Assembly (NCBI GenBank): GCA_964035575.1
Contig: OZ037887.1
Span: 1,339,812-1,403,811, forward strand
Reading direction: 5' to 3'
DNA length: 64,000 bases
From: Rhynchopus sp. YZ270_cl-10
Lineage: Eukaryota; Euglenozoa; Diplonemea; Diplonemida; Diplonemidae
This document shows, piece after piece, positions 22,147-33,800 of this stretch (position 1 is the stretch's first letter; each line of letters opens with the position of its first letter). Position numbers and translations under genes: made by a program. The notes under the pieces were generated by a model, which did no database searches, was not told the origin of the DNA, and saw only the letters and a program-made list of their open reading frames with translations.

Positions 22147-24088
22147 AAAAAGACTTTTATTTTGTTTCTTTTATTTTTATTTTCTTCCCAGCCGGAGAGA
22201 ATCTCAGATTCAATCTCTTGTGATGAAGAAATATTTGTTTGAACATGTTCATTGGATTGAAATAAATATGAGTAAAAAAACTGGGTAAGCTTAGCCCCTC
22301 TAAAAAAAGAATTTTGTTTTTGTTTCTGTTTCATTGTTTTTTACAGCAGATCTCTTGTAATGGATAAATCAAACTGTTTTTGTGGAGTTCGTTAAGTTTT
22401 TAAAAAAATCAATTGGTTACTTCACTGTGACACGTATGTTTGGAAATTGTAGCAGTTTTTATTTTTCAGAGATTTTTTGACCGATCAGCAGTTTTTGTTG
22501 TTTTTTTCTTCCCAGCCGGAGAGAATCTCTTGTGATGAAGAAAATTTTTTTGTCTTGGATTAAAAAAAATATGGAAATAGGTTAAACATAGGTTAAACAA
22601 AAGAAAGACTACACCTTGAAGAAGGCGCTCACTTTGGCGGGTGAGAGTATTGTCATGCCACAAAAATAAAGATCAAAAAAGGAATTAGATTCATAAAAAA
22701 AGAAAAAAAGGGAAAAAAAGCAAAAAAAATAAACACACAAAAAAACAGATCCACCTAGTTTTCCAGTTATAAATTACTTACCCATCAACCAACTGCCCCT
22801 ACAGGAAAACACTAAAAATCATGTAAAAACTGATACATGCATTTTAGGTCAAAAATACTCATTTCTCAGCGCAAATTGACCCCATCACAGCACACACAGA
22901 CTCCGGAGAGCCAAAATCAAAAATTTTTTTTTCGATTTTTCGCAGGCAAAAATTGCTGGGAAAAATTTTTTGGTCAAAATCCTGGTTTTTGGGGTCTCAT
23001 ACATGTGTATGACCAAATTTAGGGTGGTCAAATGTGATATCTGACCCCCATGTCCAGGTTATGGAAATGTCCTATGAAGCCATTGCCGAAGGAATTTTGC
23101 ACTTTTGAGCATCAGAAATTAGGTACTGACCAAAAAACCCACACAAAACCCAAAAAACACCAAAAATCATGTAAAAACTGATACATGCGTTTTAGGTCAA
23201 AAATACTCATTTCTCAGCGCAAATTGACCCCACCACAGCGCGCACAGACTCCTGAGAGCCAAAATCAAAAATTTTTTTTTTCGATTTTTTGTAGGCAAAA
23301 ATTGCTGGGAAAAATATTTTGCTCAAAATCCTGGTTTTTGGGGTCTCATACATGTGTATGACCAAATTTCAGGTGGTCAAAAGTGGAGTCTGACCCCCAT
23401 GTCCAGGTTATGGAAATGTCCTATGAAGCCATTGGCGAAGGAATTTTGTACTTTTGAGCATTAGAAATTAGGTACTGGAAATTTTTTCCACACAAATTTG
23501 ACCTGGTACTCAAGGTCAATTTGACCTTGGGTTTTCTCTCAGGGTCTTGTGACCAATTTTCAACATGTTAAAAATGGAATCTGACCCCCATGTCCAGGTC
23601 ATAAAAACGCCCAATGAGTCCATTAAAGCCACTGATTTGACCTTTTGAGTAGTTGTTGTTAAATGTGGCCCAATTTTCCCAGCCAAAAAATGACCCCAAA
23701 AATCACGAAAAAAAATATTTTCAAGCCGATACTCTTACACACCTAATTTTGGCCTAAAATGTCAAATGTGGGCCTCCAGGGTCGCAATTGCCTCATTTTA
23801 TGAGGATACTGGCCATATTTCTTGGTTATCTCGTTTTTTGAAAATTTTATAACATATACACCCAGCACCTCAGAAACACAAAATATCGCAATTTTACTCA
23901 CAAAAATAGCCGTGAAATGCCACACCCATTTTAGATAATGCCAGCTACTTTGAATTTCCAATCCCAGTACACCACGTCGTTTCTGGGCCCCAGTCTACCG
24001 GAGAATCACCTCAGATATATTGGGACCACGTAAACCGGCGATCTGGCCGTGCTGACCGTTTACTACCCCTCATTTCCGTAATAACTAG

Positions 24089-24321
24089 AAACCCCGCAAA
24101 CCCGCAAACCCGCAAACCCGCAAACCCGCAAACCCGCAAACCCGCAAACCCGCAAACCCGCAAACCCGCAAACCCGCAAACCCGCAAACCCGCAAACCCG
24201 CAAACCCGCAAACCCGCAAACCCGTAAACCCGCAAACCCGCAAACCCGCAAACCCGCAAACCCGCAAACCCGCAAACCCGCAAACCCGCAAACCCGCAAA
24301 CCCGCAAACCCGCAAACCCGC
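24089..24321. repeat. AAACCCGC 8-bp array 2 (29 units)
   Basis: 233 bp: 29 units, the first carrying an extra C (AAACCCCGC), and one unit with GTAAACCC. It is bounded on both sides by Helitron ends, with no other sequence between. Confidence 0.97.
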
Positions 24322-24532
24322 ACAAGAAGAAAGCTCGCTAAAATGTAGGAGGCTGGTGTGGTTGTGAGCAGATTTTATTTTTGATTGTCAGAAGGTTTTG
24401 CATTTTTACAAATGTGAAAGCCGAAAAAATTGAATAGAAAAATGAATTGAACTTGGCTGACCCCTCATTTTTCTTTTCATAGCATTTTTGTACTCACACA
24501 CCAAAAACAGGTGAACTAATTCTCATAAAACT

Positions 24533-25098
24533 ATGAACACCATGAAGAGTAAGCGGAAGCCAGTGCCCTTTGTGCAGAAGAAAGATGCACCAAGCATGTT
24601 GGCGGTGTTCAATGTGCAGGATCAAGCTCCTCATGAGAATGAGGAATTGCCACCAATTCCAGTGTGCTCCCAGAAGAAGGAGACAGTACTAACGAAGGTA
24701 CAGGAAGCAAGGCGTTAAAACAGAGGAGCAAACTCAGAAGGACTCTGTGCTTCCGTCAGAACAGGCCGCAGCATTGGAAATTCCTGTTTCTGCAGAAAGC
24801 TTTTCCTCAGTGACTGAAGAGCTGAAAGAGGTGAAACAGACTGTCTCAGATCTCAAGAAACAGCTGAACGAAGTGTTCCTTCTGTGTCAGGACATGAAAA
24901 AGGTATGTATCAACTTTTCAAGTATCACTTTCAACAACTCAAACTCAACAGGAGCTAGACATAAAGAGAAAGCGCGAAGCCGCAGAAGACGAAAAAATAG
25001 CAAAGACGTGTTATGCTCACGAATGCTCTAGTACTTGGAGGGGAAGGGAATTTCAACACAAAGGTGCTCTTTTCCAGCACAATAAAGCACATCATTAG
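24533..25098 (+). pseudogene. Helitron accessory gene, frameshifted, copy 3
   Basis: Same frameshift and intron as copies 1 and 2. Confidence 0.75.
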
Positions 25099-25423
25099 AG
25101 AATAATTTATTTTTTTTCGTTTGGGGGTATTTCTTATCGCAGAGAATGTGCAAATTACTTCTTCCTGCGCAAAAATATGGGTTCCCCTTTTTTTAATGCA
25201 CATGCAGATTGGTTTTAATTTTTGTCAAAATTTTCAAGATCATTTTTTAATTATTTTTTTTTGAAAACTTAGTTGTGAGACTTTTTTATTTTCCTTCTTG
25301 AAAACTCAAAACTTTCTCCCACCCACCATTTTATATTTTCTACAATACAATTTCTAGCAATTTATCACAACTATTCAAAACTAACATAACAGTGGTCTGG
25401 GTACTTTACTTTTTGCAAAAAAA

Positions 25424-25699
25424 ATGAAAAGACAACGAAGCGAGGAAAGATCTGATGATGGACACACTAATAAGAAGGCTAATACAAAGACAACATAAGC
25501 TGAAGAGGGAAACACTTCCCCAAAACGAAAGAGAGATGATGAGGGATTTATGTGCGACCATTGTGGCTCATACTTTACACATGAAAAACAGAGCAAGAAT
25601 CACAAACAGACAAAGAAGTGCAAAGAAACTTGCCCAAAGTTCCGAGTGAGGTTTCCGTCTAAGAATGCTAGATACAAACACCAAAAGACCTGTGCATAA
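25424..25699 (+). pseudogene. decayed zinc-finger N-terminus duplicate, copy 3
   Basis: Same as the 14,317 relic. Confidence 0.7.
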
Positions 25700-25783
25700 A
25701 TTAATATTTCTATTCACATTGTTTCCCCGATTCCTTCTTTCTTCACATACATTAGCATAGGAACACATAGACACATAAATAAT

Positions 25784-27517
25784 ATGAAAAGGCAACGTAG
25801 TGAGAGTGGGTCTGCGGATGGGCGTGCTGACAAAAAGCCTAAGACAACAAAAGAAGCAACACAGGAGGCAGAAGAAGATGATACAGAAGCTTTTCAAAAA
25901 CAGACTGGAGAGGATGATGAAGAAAAGGAAAAAACAGAAGAACATGAGCGCAATGAACCTACAACAGTAGAAGGCAGTACAAAACGGAAGAGGGGAGATG
26001 ATGAACCAAGAAGTGCGCAGGAGCAGAAACCCTTCAGCTGCGAAAACTGTGGTGCCATCTTTGCATTAGAGAAACAGCTAAAAACGCACAAAAAAAACTC
26101 AAAAAAATGCAAAAAAACGTGTCCAAAGTGCAGAATTACGCTTTCCAATGCCACTGAGAAGTTCCACCATCAGAAGAACTGTACAGGTGGGTTTCAAGAA
26201 GAATCTTCTACTCCTTCTCCTCAGGAAACACCTTCTACTCCTGGTATACCACCCCCAAAGAAGCAAAAACTGTCAGACTATCAGACTTCAGACGGCCGCT
26301 TCAAATGTCCTCAGTGCGATCGCACATACAAAGGCCTCAACAAACTGACGGAGCATATGAAAAAATGTGAGCCTGCCTGTACTCTCTGTAGGCGCAGTTT
26401 TTCATCACCTCTGCAGGCACAGAAGGAAAATCATGCATGTTTAGGAAAGCTCTGCTGTCGGCACTGTGGGGAAGAAGAATTAGCTGACGTAAATAGCATG
26501 AACTCACATGAAGCGACCTGTGAAAGAACATGTCCGTACTGCTATGCACAATTCTCAGAGGTGGGTCTTCTATCAATGCACATCACACAACACTGCCTGA
26601 GGTTCAAAGTTATGAATAGCAAAATGAACTATAAGTCGTACATTTTGCTTGGAGATGATGAGACCCCATTGCAAAAAGAGGATTTGAATGCTACTACACC
26701 TGCACTGTCTGCTATTGCTGCAGCATTGTGTTTGGCAGCAATAGATCTTCCACAGCGGTTTGACATGGACGATACATCACAACCATACTTTTCCTGGCTG
26801 TTACACACATCTGAAGTGTTCCGCATTGCTGGGAAGAAAACGTCTTCAAGGCCATACTATGCCACACAGGATAATCTATTAAGGTTCCAAACGATACTGC
26901 TGTGGTTAAAAATAAATGTTCCGTTGCTCAAGGACAACAAACCAAAATCTCACACGTTCAACGACTGTTTCATCGATGTCATGAGAAAAAAATGGGCTCT
27001 CAGAAAGCATAAATCACTTCTAACACAAAGACAGGCAACTTGGTCAAAACTTGATGAGCTAGAGGAGGTCAGGGCCAAGATTCTTCTGCTTGAGCATGAT
27101 GCCAGTTTTGTTGCGCTGAGAAAAGTGGACCCAATATCGAAAATGATGTTTGACCCAGCTTCTGTAGAGGAAGCGAAGTCTATTTGGACTGCTAGGCAAA
27201 TAAGAAACCACAGGGAGCTCATGACCAAAGATCAAAACCTCACGGAGGAGCTTACGGAGGAAGGTGCTGTTGATGAGTTCAATGTGCAGTTAGAAGTAGA
27301 CGAAATTTCTATTAGTCTGTTTCAGGAAGCACAGTTCCAGATGGAAAGACTGAGCAGTCTCGTTGAAGAAGAAAAAGCCAATCTAAACAAAAAGCTGCAG
27401 AGAAAGGGCTTCAAAAAAATTGTACTTTTATACCACACCTATTACACAACAGGAACTTTGACAGCCTTATCCTGCGTGTCACCTGTCAGGCCGATGACAG
27501 TTATGCTCAGGAGGTAG
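25784..27517 (+). CDS. truncated Helitron zinc-finger protein, copy 3 (577 aa)
   Basis: Protein identical to copy 1; see 14,677. Confidence 0.7.
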   Translation: MKRQRSESGSADGRADKKPKTTKEATQEAEEDDTEAFQKQTGEDDEEKEKTEEHERNEPTTVEGSTKRKRGDDEPRSAQEQKPFSCENCGAIFALEKQLKTHKKNSKKCKKTCPKCRITLSNATEKFHHQKNCTGGFQEESSTPSPQETPSTPGIPPPKKQKLSDYQTSDGRFKCPQCDRTYKGLNKLTEHMKKCEPACTLCRRSFSSPLQAQKENHACLGKLCCRHCGEEELADVNSMNSHEATCERTCPYCYAQFSEVGLLSMHITQHCLRFKVMNSKMNYKSYILLGDDETPLQKEDLNATTPALSAIAAALCLAAIDLPQRFDMDDTSQPYFSWLLHTSEVFRIAGKKTSSRPYYATQDNLLRFQTILLWLKINVPLLKDNKPKSHTFNDCFIDVMRKKWALRKHKSLLTQRQATWSKLDELEEVRAKILLLEHDASFVALRKVDPISKMMFDPASVEEAKSIWTARQIRNHRELMTKDQNLTEELTEEGAVDEFNVQLEVDEISISLFQEAQFQMERLSSLVEEEKANLNKKLQRKGFKKIVLLYHTYYTTGTLTALSCVSPVRPMTVMLRR

Positions 27518-27816
27518 AAGTAGCACTCATGTCTCTTATGCTTAAGTCTCTCATCACAGTAGTCACTTCTAGGATCTATGAGACAGAGGGGTATTCTTGC
27601 TTTCACTTTTTGCCAAAGGGGCAATCTCCTGAAGATGTTCTTATGCAAATACCATCAGAAAAGAGACTGCTGATAGTGCAAACTTATGTTCCTGCCCACT
27701 TCAACATTGGTACAGGAACTCCAGACAATGTACTGAAAGCACATAAAAAAGCTCTAATTTACCCCACATTTCCAGACACTCACCTTTCTGACTTTCAACC
27801 GGGTGATCTTGACTAA
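27453..27816 (+). pseudogene. orphan OTU C-terminal exon, copy 3
   Basis: Same as the copy 1 exon remnant. Confidence 0.7.
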
Positions 27817-29979
27817 AAAAAGACTTTTATTTTGTTTCTTTTATTTTTATTTTCTTCCCAGCCGGAGAGAATCTCAGATTCAATCTCTTGTGATGAAGAA
27901 ATATTTGTTTGAACATGTTCATTGGATTGAAATAAATATGAGTAAAAAAACTGGGTAAGCTTAGCCCCTCTAAAAAAAGAATTTTGTTTTTGTTTCTGTT
28001 TCATTGTTTTTTACAGCAGATCTCTTGTAATGGATAAATCAAACTGTTTTTGTGGAGTTCGTTAAGTTTTTAAAAAAATCAATTGGTTACTTCACTGTGA
28101 CACGTATGTTTGGAAATTGTAGCAGTTTTTATTTTTCAGAGATTTTTTGACCGATCAGCAGTTTTTGTTGTTTTTTTCTTCCCAGCCGGAGAGAATCTCT
28201 TGTGATGAAGAAAATTTTTTTGTCTTGGATTAAAAAAAATATGGAAATAGGTTAAACATAGGTTAAACAAAAGAAAGACTACACCTTGAAGAAGGCGCTC
28301 ACTTTGGCGGGTGAGAGTATTGTCATGCCACAAAAATAAAGATCAAAAAAGGAATTAGATTCATAAAAAAAGAAAAAAAGGGAAAAAAAGCAAAAAAAAT
28401 AAACACACAAAAAAACAGATCCACCTAGTTTTCCAGTTATAAATTACTTACCCATCAACCAACTGCCCCTACAGGAAAACACTAAAAATCATGTAAAAAC
28501 TGATACATGCATTTTAGGTCAAAAATACTCATTTCTCAGCGCAAATTGACCCCATCACAGCACACACAGACTCCGGAGAGCCAAAATCAAAAATTTTTTT
28601 TTCGATTTTTCGCAGGCAAAAATTGCTGGGAAAAATTTTTTGGTCAAAATCCTGGTTTTTGGGGTCTCATACATGTGTATGACCAAATTTAGGGTGGTCA
28701 AATGTGATATCTGACCCCCATGTCCAGGTTATGGAAATGTCCTATGAAGCCATTGCCGAAGGAATTTTGCACTTTTGAGCATCAGAAATTAGGTACTGAC
28801 CAAAAAACCCACACAAAACCCAAAAAACACCAAAAATCATGTAAAAACTGATACATGCGTTTTAGGTCAAAAATACTCATTTCTCAGCGCAAATTGACCC
28901 CACCACAGCGCGCACAGACTCCTGAGAGCCAAAATCAAAAATTTTTTTTTTCGATTTTTTGTAGGCAAAAATTGCTGGGAAAAATATTTTGCTCAAAATC
29001 CTGGTTTTTGGGGTCTCATACATGTGTATGACCAAATTTCAGGTGGTCAAAAGTGGAGTCTGACCCCCATGTCCAGGTTATGGAAATGTCCTATGAAGCC
29101 ATTGGCGAAGGAATTTTGTACTTTTGAGCATTAGAAATTAGGTACTGGAAATTTTTTCCACACAAATTTGACCTGGTACTCAAGGTCAATTTGACCTTGG
29201 GTTTTCTCTCAGGGTCTTGTGACCAATTTTCAACATGTTAAAAATGGAATCTGACCCCCATGTCCAGGTCATAAAAACGCCCAATGAGTCCATTAAAGCC
29301 ACTGATTTGACCTTTTGAGTAGTTGTTGTTAAATGTGGCCCAATTTTCCCAGCCAAAAAATGACCCCAAAAATCACGAAAAAAAATATTTTCAAGCCGAT
29401 ACTCTTACACACCTAATTTTGGCCTAAAATGTCAAATGTGGGCCTCCAGGGTCGCAATTGCCTCATTTTATGAGGATACTGGCCATATTTCTTGGTTATC
29501 TCGTTTTTTGAAAATTTTATAACATATACACCCAGCACCTCAGAAACACAAAATATCGCAATTTTACTCACAAAAATAGCCGTGAAATGCCACACCCATT
29601 TTAGATAATGCCAGCTACTTTGAATTTCCAATCCCAGTACACCACGTCGTTTCTGGGCCCCAGTCTACCGGAGAATCACCTCAGATATATTGGGACCACG
29701 TAAACCGGCGATCTGGCCGTGCTGACCGTTTACTACCCCTCATTTCCGTAATAACTAGAAACCCGCACAAGAAGAAAGCTCGCTAAAATGTAGGAGGCTG
29801 GTGTGGTTGTGAACAGAATTTATTTGTTATTGTCTGAAGGCTTTGCATTTTTACAAATGTGAAAGCCGAAAAAATTGAATAGAAAAATGAATTGAACTTG
29901 GCTCACCCTCATTTCTCTTTTCATAGCATTTTTGTACTCACACACCAAAAAACAGGTGAAATATTTAACTCAAAAAACT

Positions 29980-30544
29980 ATGAACACCATGAAAATTAAG
30001 CGGAAGCCAGTGCCCTTTGTGCAGAAGAAAGATGCACCAAGCATGTTGGCGGTGTTCAATGTGCAGGATCAAGCTCCTCATGAGAATGAGGAATTGCCAC
30101 CAATTCCAGTGTGCTCCCAGAAGAATGAGACAGTACTAACGAAGGTACAGGAGCAAGGCGTTAAAACGGAGGAGCAAACTCAGAAGGACTCTGTGCTTCC
30201 GTTTGAACAGGCCCCAGCATTGGAAATTCCTGTTTCTGAAGAAAGCCTTTCCTCAGTGACTGAAGAGCTGAAAGAGGTGAAGCAGACTGTATCAGATCTC
30301 AAGGAACAGATGAACGAAGTGTTCCTTCTGTGTCAGGACATGAAAAAGGTATGTATCAACTTTTCAAGTATCACTTTCAACAACTCAAACACAACAGGAG
30401 CTAGACAGAAAGAGAAAGCGCGAAGCAGCAGAAGACGAAAAAATAGCAAAGACGTGTTATGCTCACGAATGCTCTAGTACTTGGAGGGGAAGGGAATTTC
30501 AACACAAAGGTGCTCTTTTCCAGCACAATAAAGCACATCATTAG
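29980..30544 (+). CDS. Helitron accessory protein, coiled coil plus C2H2-like motif; two exons (29980-30348, 30398-30544)
   Basis: The ATG at 29,980 matches the start in the short copies. Exon 1 gives 123 residues: a basic KRKPVPF start, a Glu-rich linker, and a heptad-like helix (SVTEELKEVKQTVSDLKEQ). A 49-nt intron (donor GTATGT at 30,349, acceptor ACAACAG ending 30,397) joins in phase 0 to 48 residues starting ELDRKRKREAAEDEK and ending with a CYAHEC...FQHNKAHH zinc-finger-like motif and TAG. Without splicing the frame runs into a basic tail ending CSRML. The intron call rests on consensus sites and on the motif appearing only in the spliced frame. Function is unknown; DNA binding or oligomerisation is inferred. 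A TTCTCTTTTCATAG site 53 nt upstream could accept the spliced leader. Confidence 0.7.
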
Positions 30545-30844
30545 AGAATAATTTTTTATTTTTTTCGTTTGGGGGTATTTCTTATCGCAGAGAATGCGAG
30601 AATGCGAGAATGTGCAAATTACGTCTTCCTGCGCAAAAATATGGGTTCCCCCTTTTTTTTTTAAATGCACATGAATATTGGTTTTATTTTTGTAGGGTTT
30701 TATTTTCATTTTCTCCTGTTTTCCATTGTTTACCCTTGTTTTCGCTTATTTTCTCTTGTTATTTTTACCTGATTTTCCCTGTGGTGATAAAAACACCTCT
30801 CTGAAAAAAAAGTCGATCATATTTATTTTCATTGTTTCCGCGAT

Positions 30845-30869
30845 TCCTTTTTTATCTTACACACATTAG
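30845..30869 (+). promoter_or_regulatory. candidate trans-splice (spliced leader) acceptor for the Rep-helicase gene
   Basis: A pyrimidine-rich tract (TCCTTTTTTATCTTAC) ends in CACATTAG at 30,869, 25 nt before the ATG at 30,895. A similar tract-AG arrangement stands upstream of the same ATG in the short copies. It is an inference from the presence of SL RNA genes, not proof. Confidence 0.4.
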
Positions 30870-30894
30870 CATAGGAACACATGGCATAAATAAT

Positions 30895-33800
30895 ATGAAA
30901 AGGCAACGTAATGAGAGCAGGTCTGCGGATGGGCGTGCTGACAAAAAGCTTAAAACAACAAAAGAAGCAATACAGGAGGCAGAAGAAGATGATGCAGAAG
31001 CTTCTCAAAAGCAGACTGGAGATAATGATGAAGAGAAGGAAAAAACAGAAGAACATGAGCGCAATGATGATTATGGACCTAGAACAGTAGAAGAAACTTC
31101 TGAAGGAGGCACATGTACAAAACGGAAGAGGGAAGAAGGAGATGATGAATCAAGCACTTCCTGTCTGCAGCAGCAGAAACCCTGCATCTGTCAAAACTGT
31201 GGTGCCAGCTTCGCTTTGGATAAACAACTACAGGCCCACAAACTCTCAAAGAAATGCAAAGAAACGTGCCCAAAGTGTCATGTACGTATTTCATGTCAGA
31301 AACTAAGAAGAATCCATCGTGGTAGCTGCACAGGGAATCTGCAGGAAAAATATTCTCACACAATACAGATGCCTCCTCAAAAGAAGACAAAGCCAACGGA
31401 AGCAAACGCAGATGGTCGTTTTTACTGTTCAAAATGTGGTGTCTCATACACACGTGCTCAAAAACTACATCAACACATGAAAAAATGTGAATCTGTTTGC
31501 ACCCTCTGTAAGCGGAGTTTCTCATCACATCTGCAGGCACAGAAGGATAATCACGCGTGCTTAGGAAAGCTGTGCTGTCAGCACTGTGGGGTAGAATTCA
31601 CAGAGGTTAAGGTGATGAAATCACATGAAGCAACCTGCGAAAAAACATGTCCATACTGCTATGCACAGTTTGCAGAAGTTCATGGTATGATGAAACACAT
31701 CACACTGCACTGCCTGAGGTTCAAAACTCTGAATTGCAAAATGGACTATTTGTCATATATTTTGCTTGGAGATGATGAGACCCCATTGCAAAAGGAGGAT
31801 TTGAATACTACCACACCTGCAATGTCTGCTAGTATTGCAGCAGTTTTGTGTTTGTGTGCCATAGAACTTCCTCAGTACTTTGACTTCAACGATTACTCAG
31901 TGCCGCTCTTTTCATGGCTGTTCCATTCAGCAGAAGTGTTCCGAATTTCTGCGTTAAAGACATCTTCAAGGCCATTCTACGCCACACAGGATAATCTTTT
32001 AAGGTTCCAAACAGTCCTGCTGTGGTCACATATAAACGTTCCGTTGATAAAAGACAACAAACCAAAATCTCATACCTTCAATGACTGTACTATCGAAATC
32101 AGGCAAAAAAAATGGGATCTCAAAAAGCTAAAGTCACTCGAAACAAAAAGGCAGCCAACATACACCAAACTTGATGAGCTTGAGGAGGTTAAGGCTAGGA
32201 TTCTTCTGCTAGAGCATGAGGCCAGTTTTGTTACGCTAAGAAACGTAGACCCAACGTCGAAAATGATGTTTGACCCAGCTTCTGTGGAGGAAGCTAAGTC
32301 GTTATGGAGTGCTTGGCAAATACGAAACCACAAAGATCTCGTGATAAAAGAACAAAACCTCATGGAGGAGCTTACGGAAGAACAGTCCAAAGAGGTTCTT
32401 CTTAACGTTGTGCAGTCAGAGGCATCGGTTATGTCTGCGACTCTGTTTCGGGAAGCAGAGTTTCAGATGGAAAGACAGAGCAGTCTTGTTGATGAACAAA
32501 GAGCTGAGCTAAACAGAAGGCTGCAGAGAAAGGGACTCAAAAAAATATTCACATACCGACACCTGGGGGCAGCACTGCGCGAAGAAGTGAATGACAGCAC
32601 CGAGAAGCACTCCTGCGGAAATATGGACAGACCCTGCAAGCATTGTGGGGCATTGCTGTTTCGTCGAGAGTCCTCAAGAATATGCTGCACTGGTGGGAAG
32701 GTGTCCCTGCCAGATATGCCCAAAATAATCAGCCAAGAACACCTTGAACTTCTTCAGGACAAAATATACAAAAAGGTTTCAATACAGCTGAATGCATTCT
32801 TCGCTATGGTAGAGAACAAAATCCGCCGGGACAGACGTGTGCCAAAGGGCTTCTCCGCAGTGGCTCTAGAAGGTAGGGGATTAAAAAAATTCAACGGCTT
32901 TTATGACGATGCTCTCACAGAGTCCTGGTTTGTTGATCCAGACATCAGCAGCACAGACAAAAAGAGCATGACTGGAGGGGTACTTCCTGACAATCTTCGT
33001 GGTCTTGCTGAGAAGTGTCATCTTCTTCTTGGGGACAATGCATTTGCAGCAAAGTTCAAAGCGATCTCACAACAGTATCAAGGTCGCGAGGATGAGCTTA
33101 AGAAGATGAGGATCGACTTCCATGAAGTCCTGGCAAGCAAGACAGGCTCAGAGTACACTACTGATGAGGCGAAGGGTGCTGTAAAGATGTTCTACACCAT
33201 CGATGAAGCCGCACCTGCAGAGCGCAAATTTACTGTGTACCCAATGTTTACCTCTGCTGAAAATGGGGGTAAGGATCCAAAGTGGAACGCACCAATCATC
33301 ATTGATGACTTTAACCAGCTCTATGAGCTGCTTTCATATCCATTAGCCCATCTGAATCCCACAGAGAATAATGGGTTCCGCCTGAAGATGCCTCACAGGG
33401 TGGTGAACCGCGGAGCTGCTGCATCTGACAGTGATGACAATGATGATGATGATGATAATGATGACGCCCAAGACACAAACAACCCTGAACCAACAGCACC
33501 AAACCCTGAAGCACTCAACAACGGAGAAAATGATGATGCGATGCAGGTAGACCCTGAAGAGTGGGCTGGTGGATGGAAACGTTGTGCAGAAGAAGACAAA
33601 GCTGTGGACTCAATGCATGAGATTCTGCGCAATGCTACAAACCTTGCTGAAACGACACCATCTTCAACGTTCATCTCAGCAAAGCAGTACGCAACATATC
33701 TCATGCACCACCGTCCAAACAGCAGCAAAGACCCGCTGTCCTACAACCCCCTGCTCATGCATGGAACACTTACACAGCAGTTCTTCATCGACATGGCGAT

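Larger units (their letters stand above)
18652..24088 (+). mobile_element. non-autonomous Helitron-type element, copy 2 (5,437 bp)
   Basis: Directly abuts copy 1 (…AACTAG|ACAAGAAG…) with no 8-mer between, a head-to-tail tandem. It has the same length as copies 1 and 3. The only difference I found is T to G at 20,883. Confidence 0.85.
24322..29758 (+). mobile_element. non-autonomous Helitron-type element, copy 3 (5,437 bp)
   Basis: Same ends and contents as copy 1. It is separated from the long element by exactly one AAACCCGC unit (29,759-29,766). Confidence 0.85.

Noticed and set aside
13099-24321. CRISPR-like array
   Set aside because: The 8-mers are contiguous with no spacers, and the host is eukaryotic.
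32463-32723. Minus-strand frames inside the Helitron gene
   Set aside because: Shadows of the long plus-strand coding region without motifs of their own.
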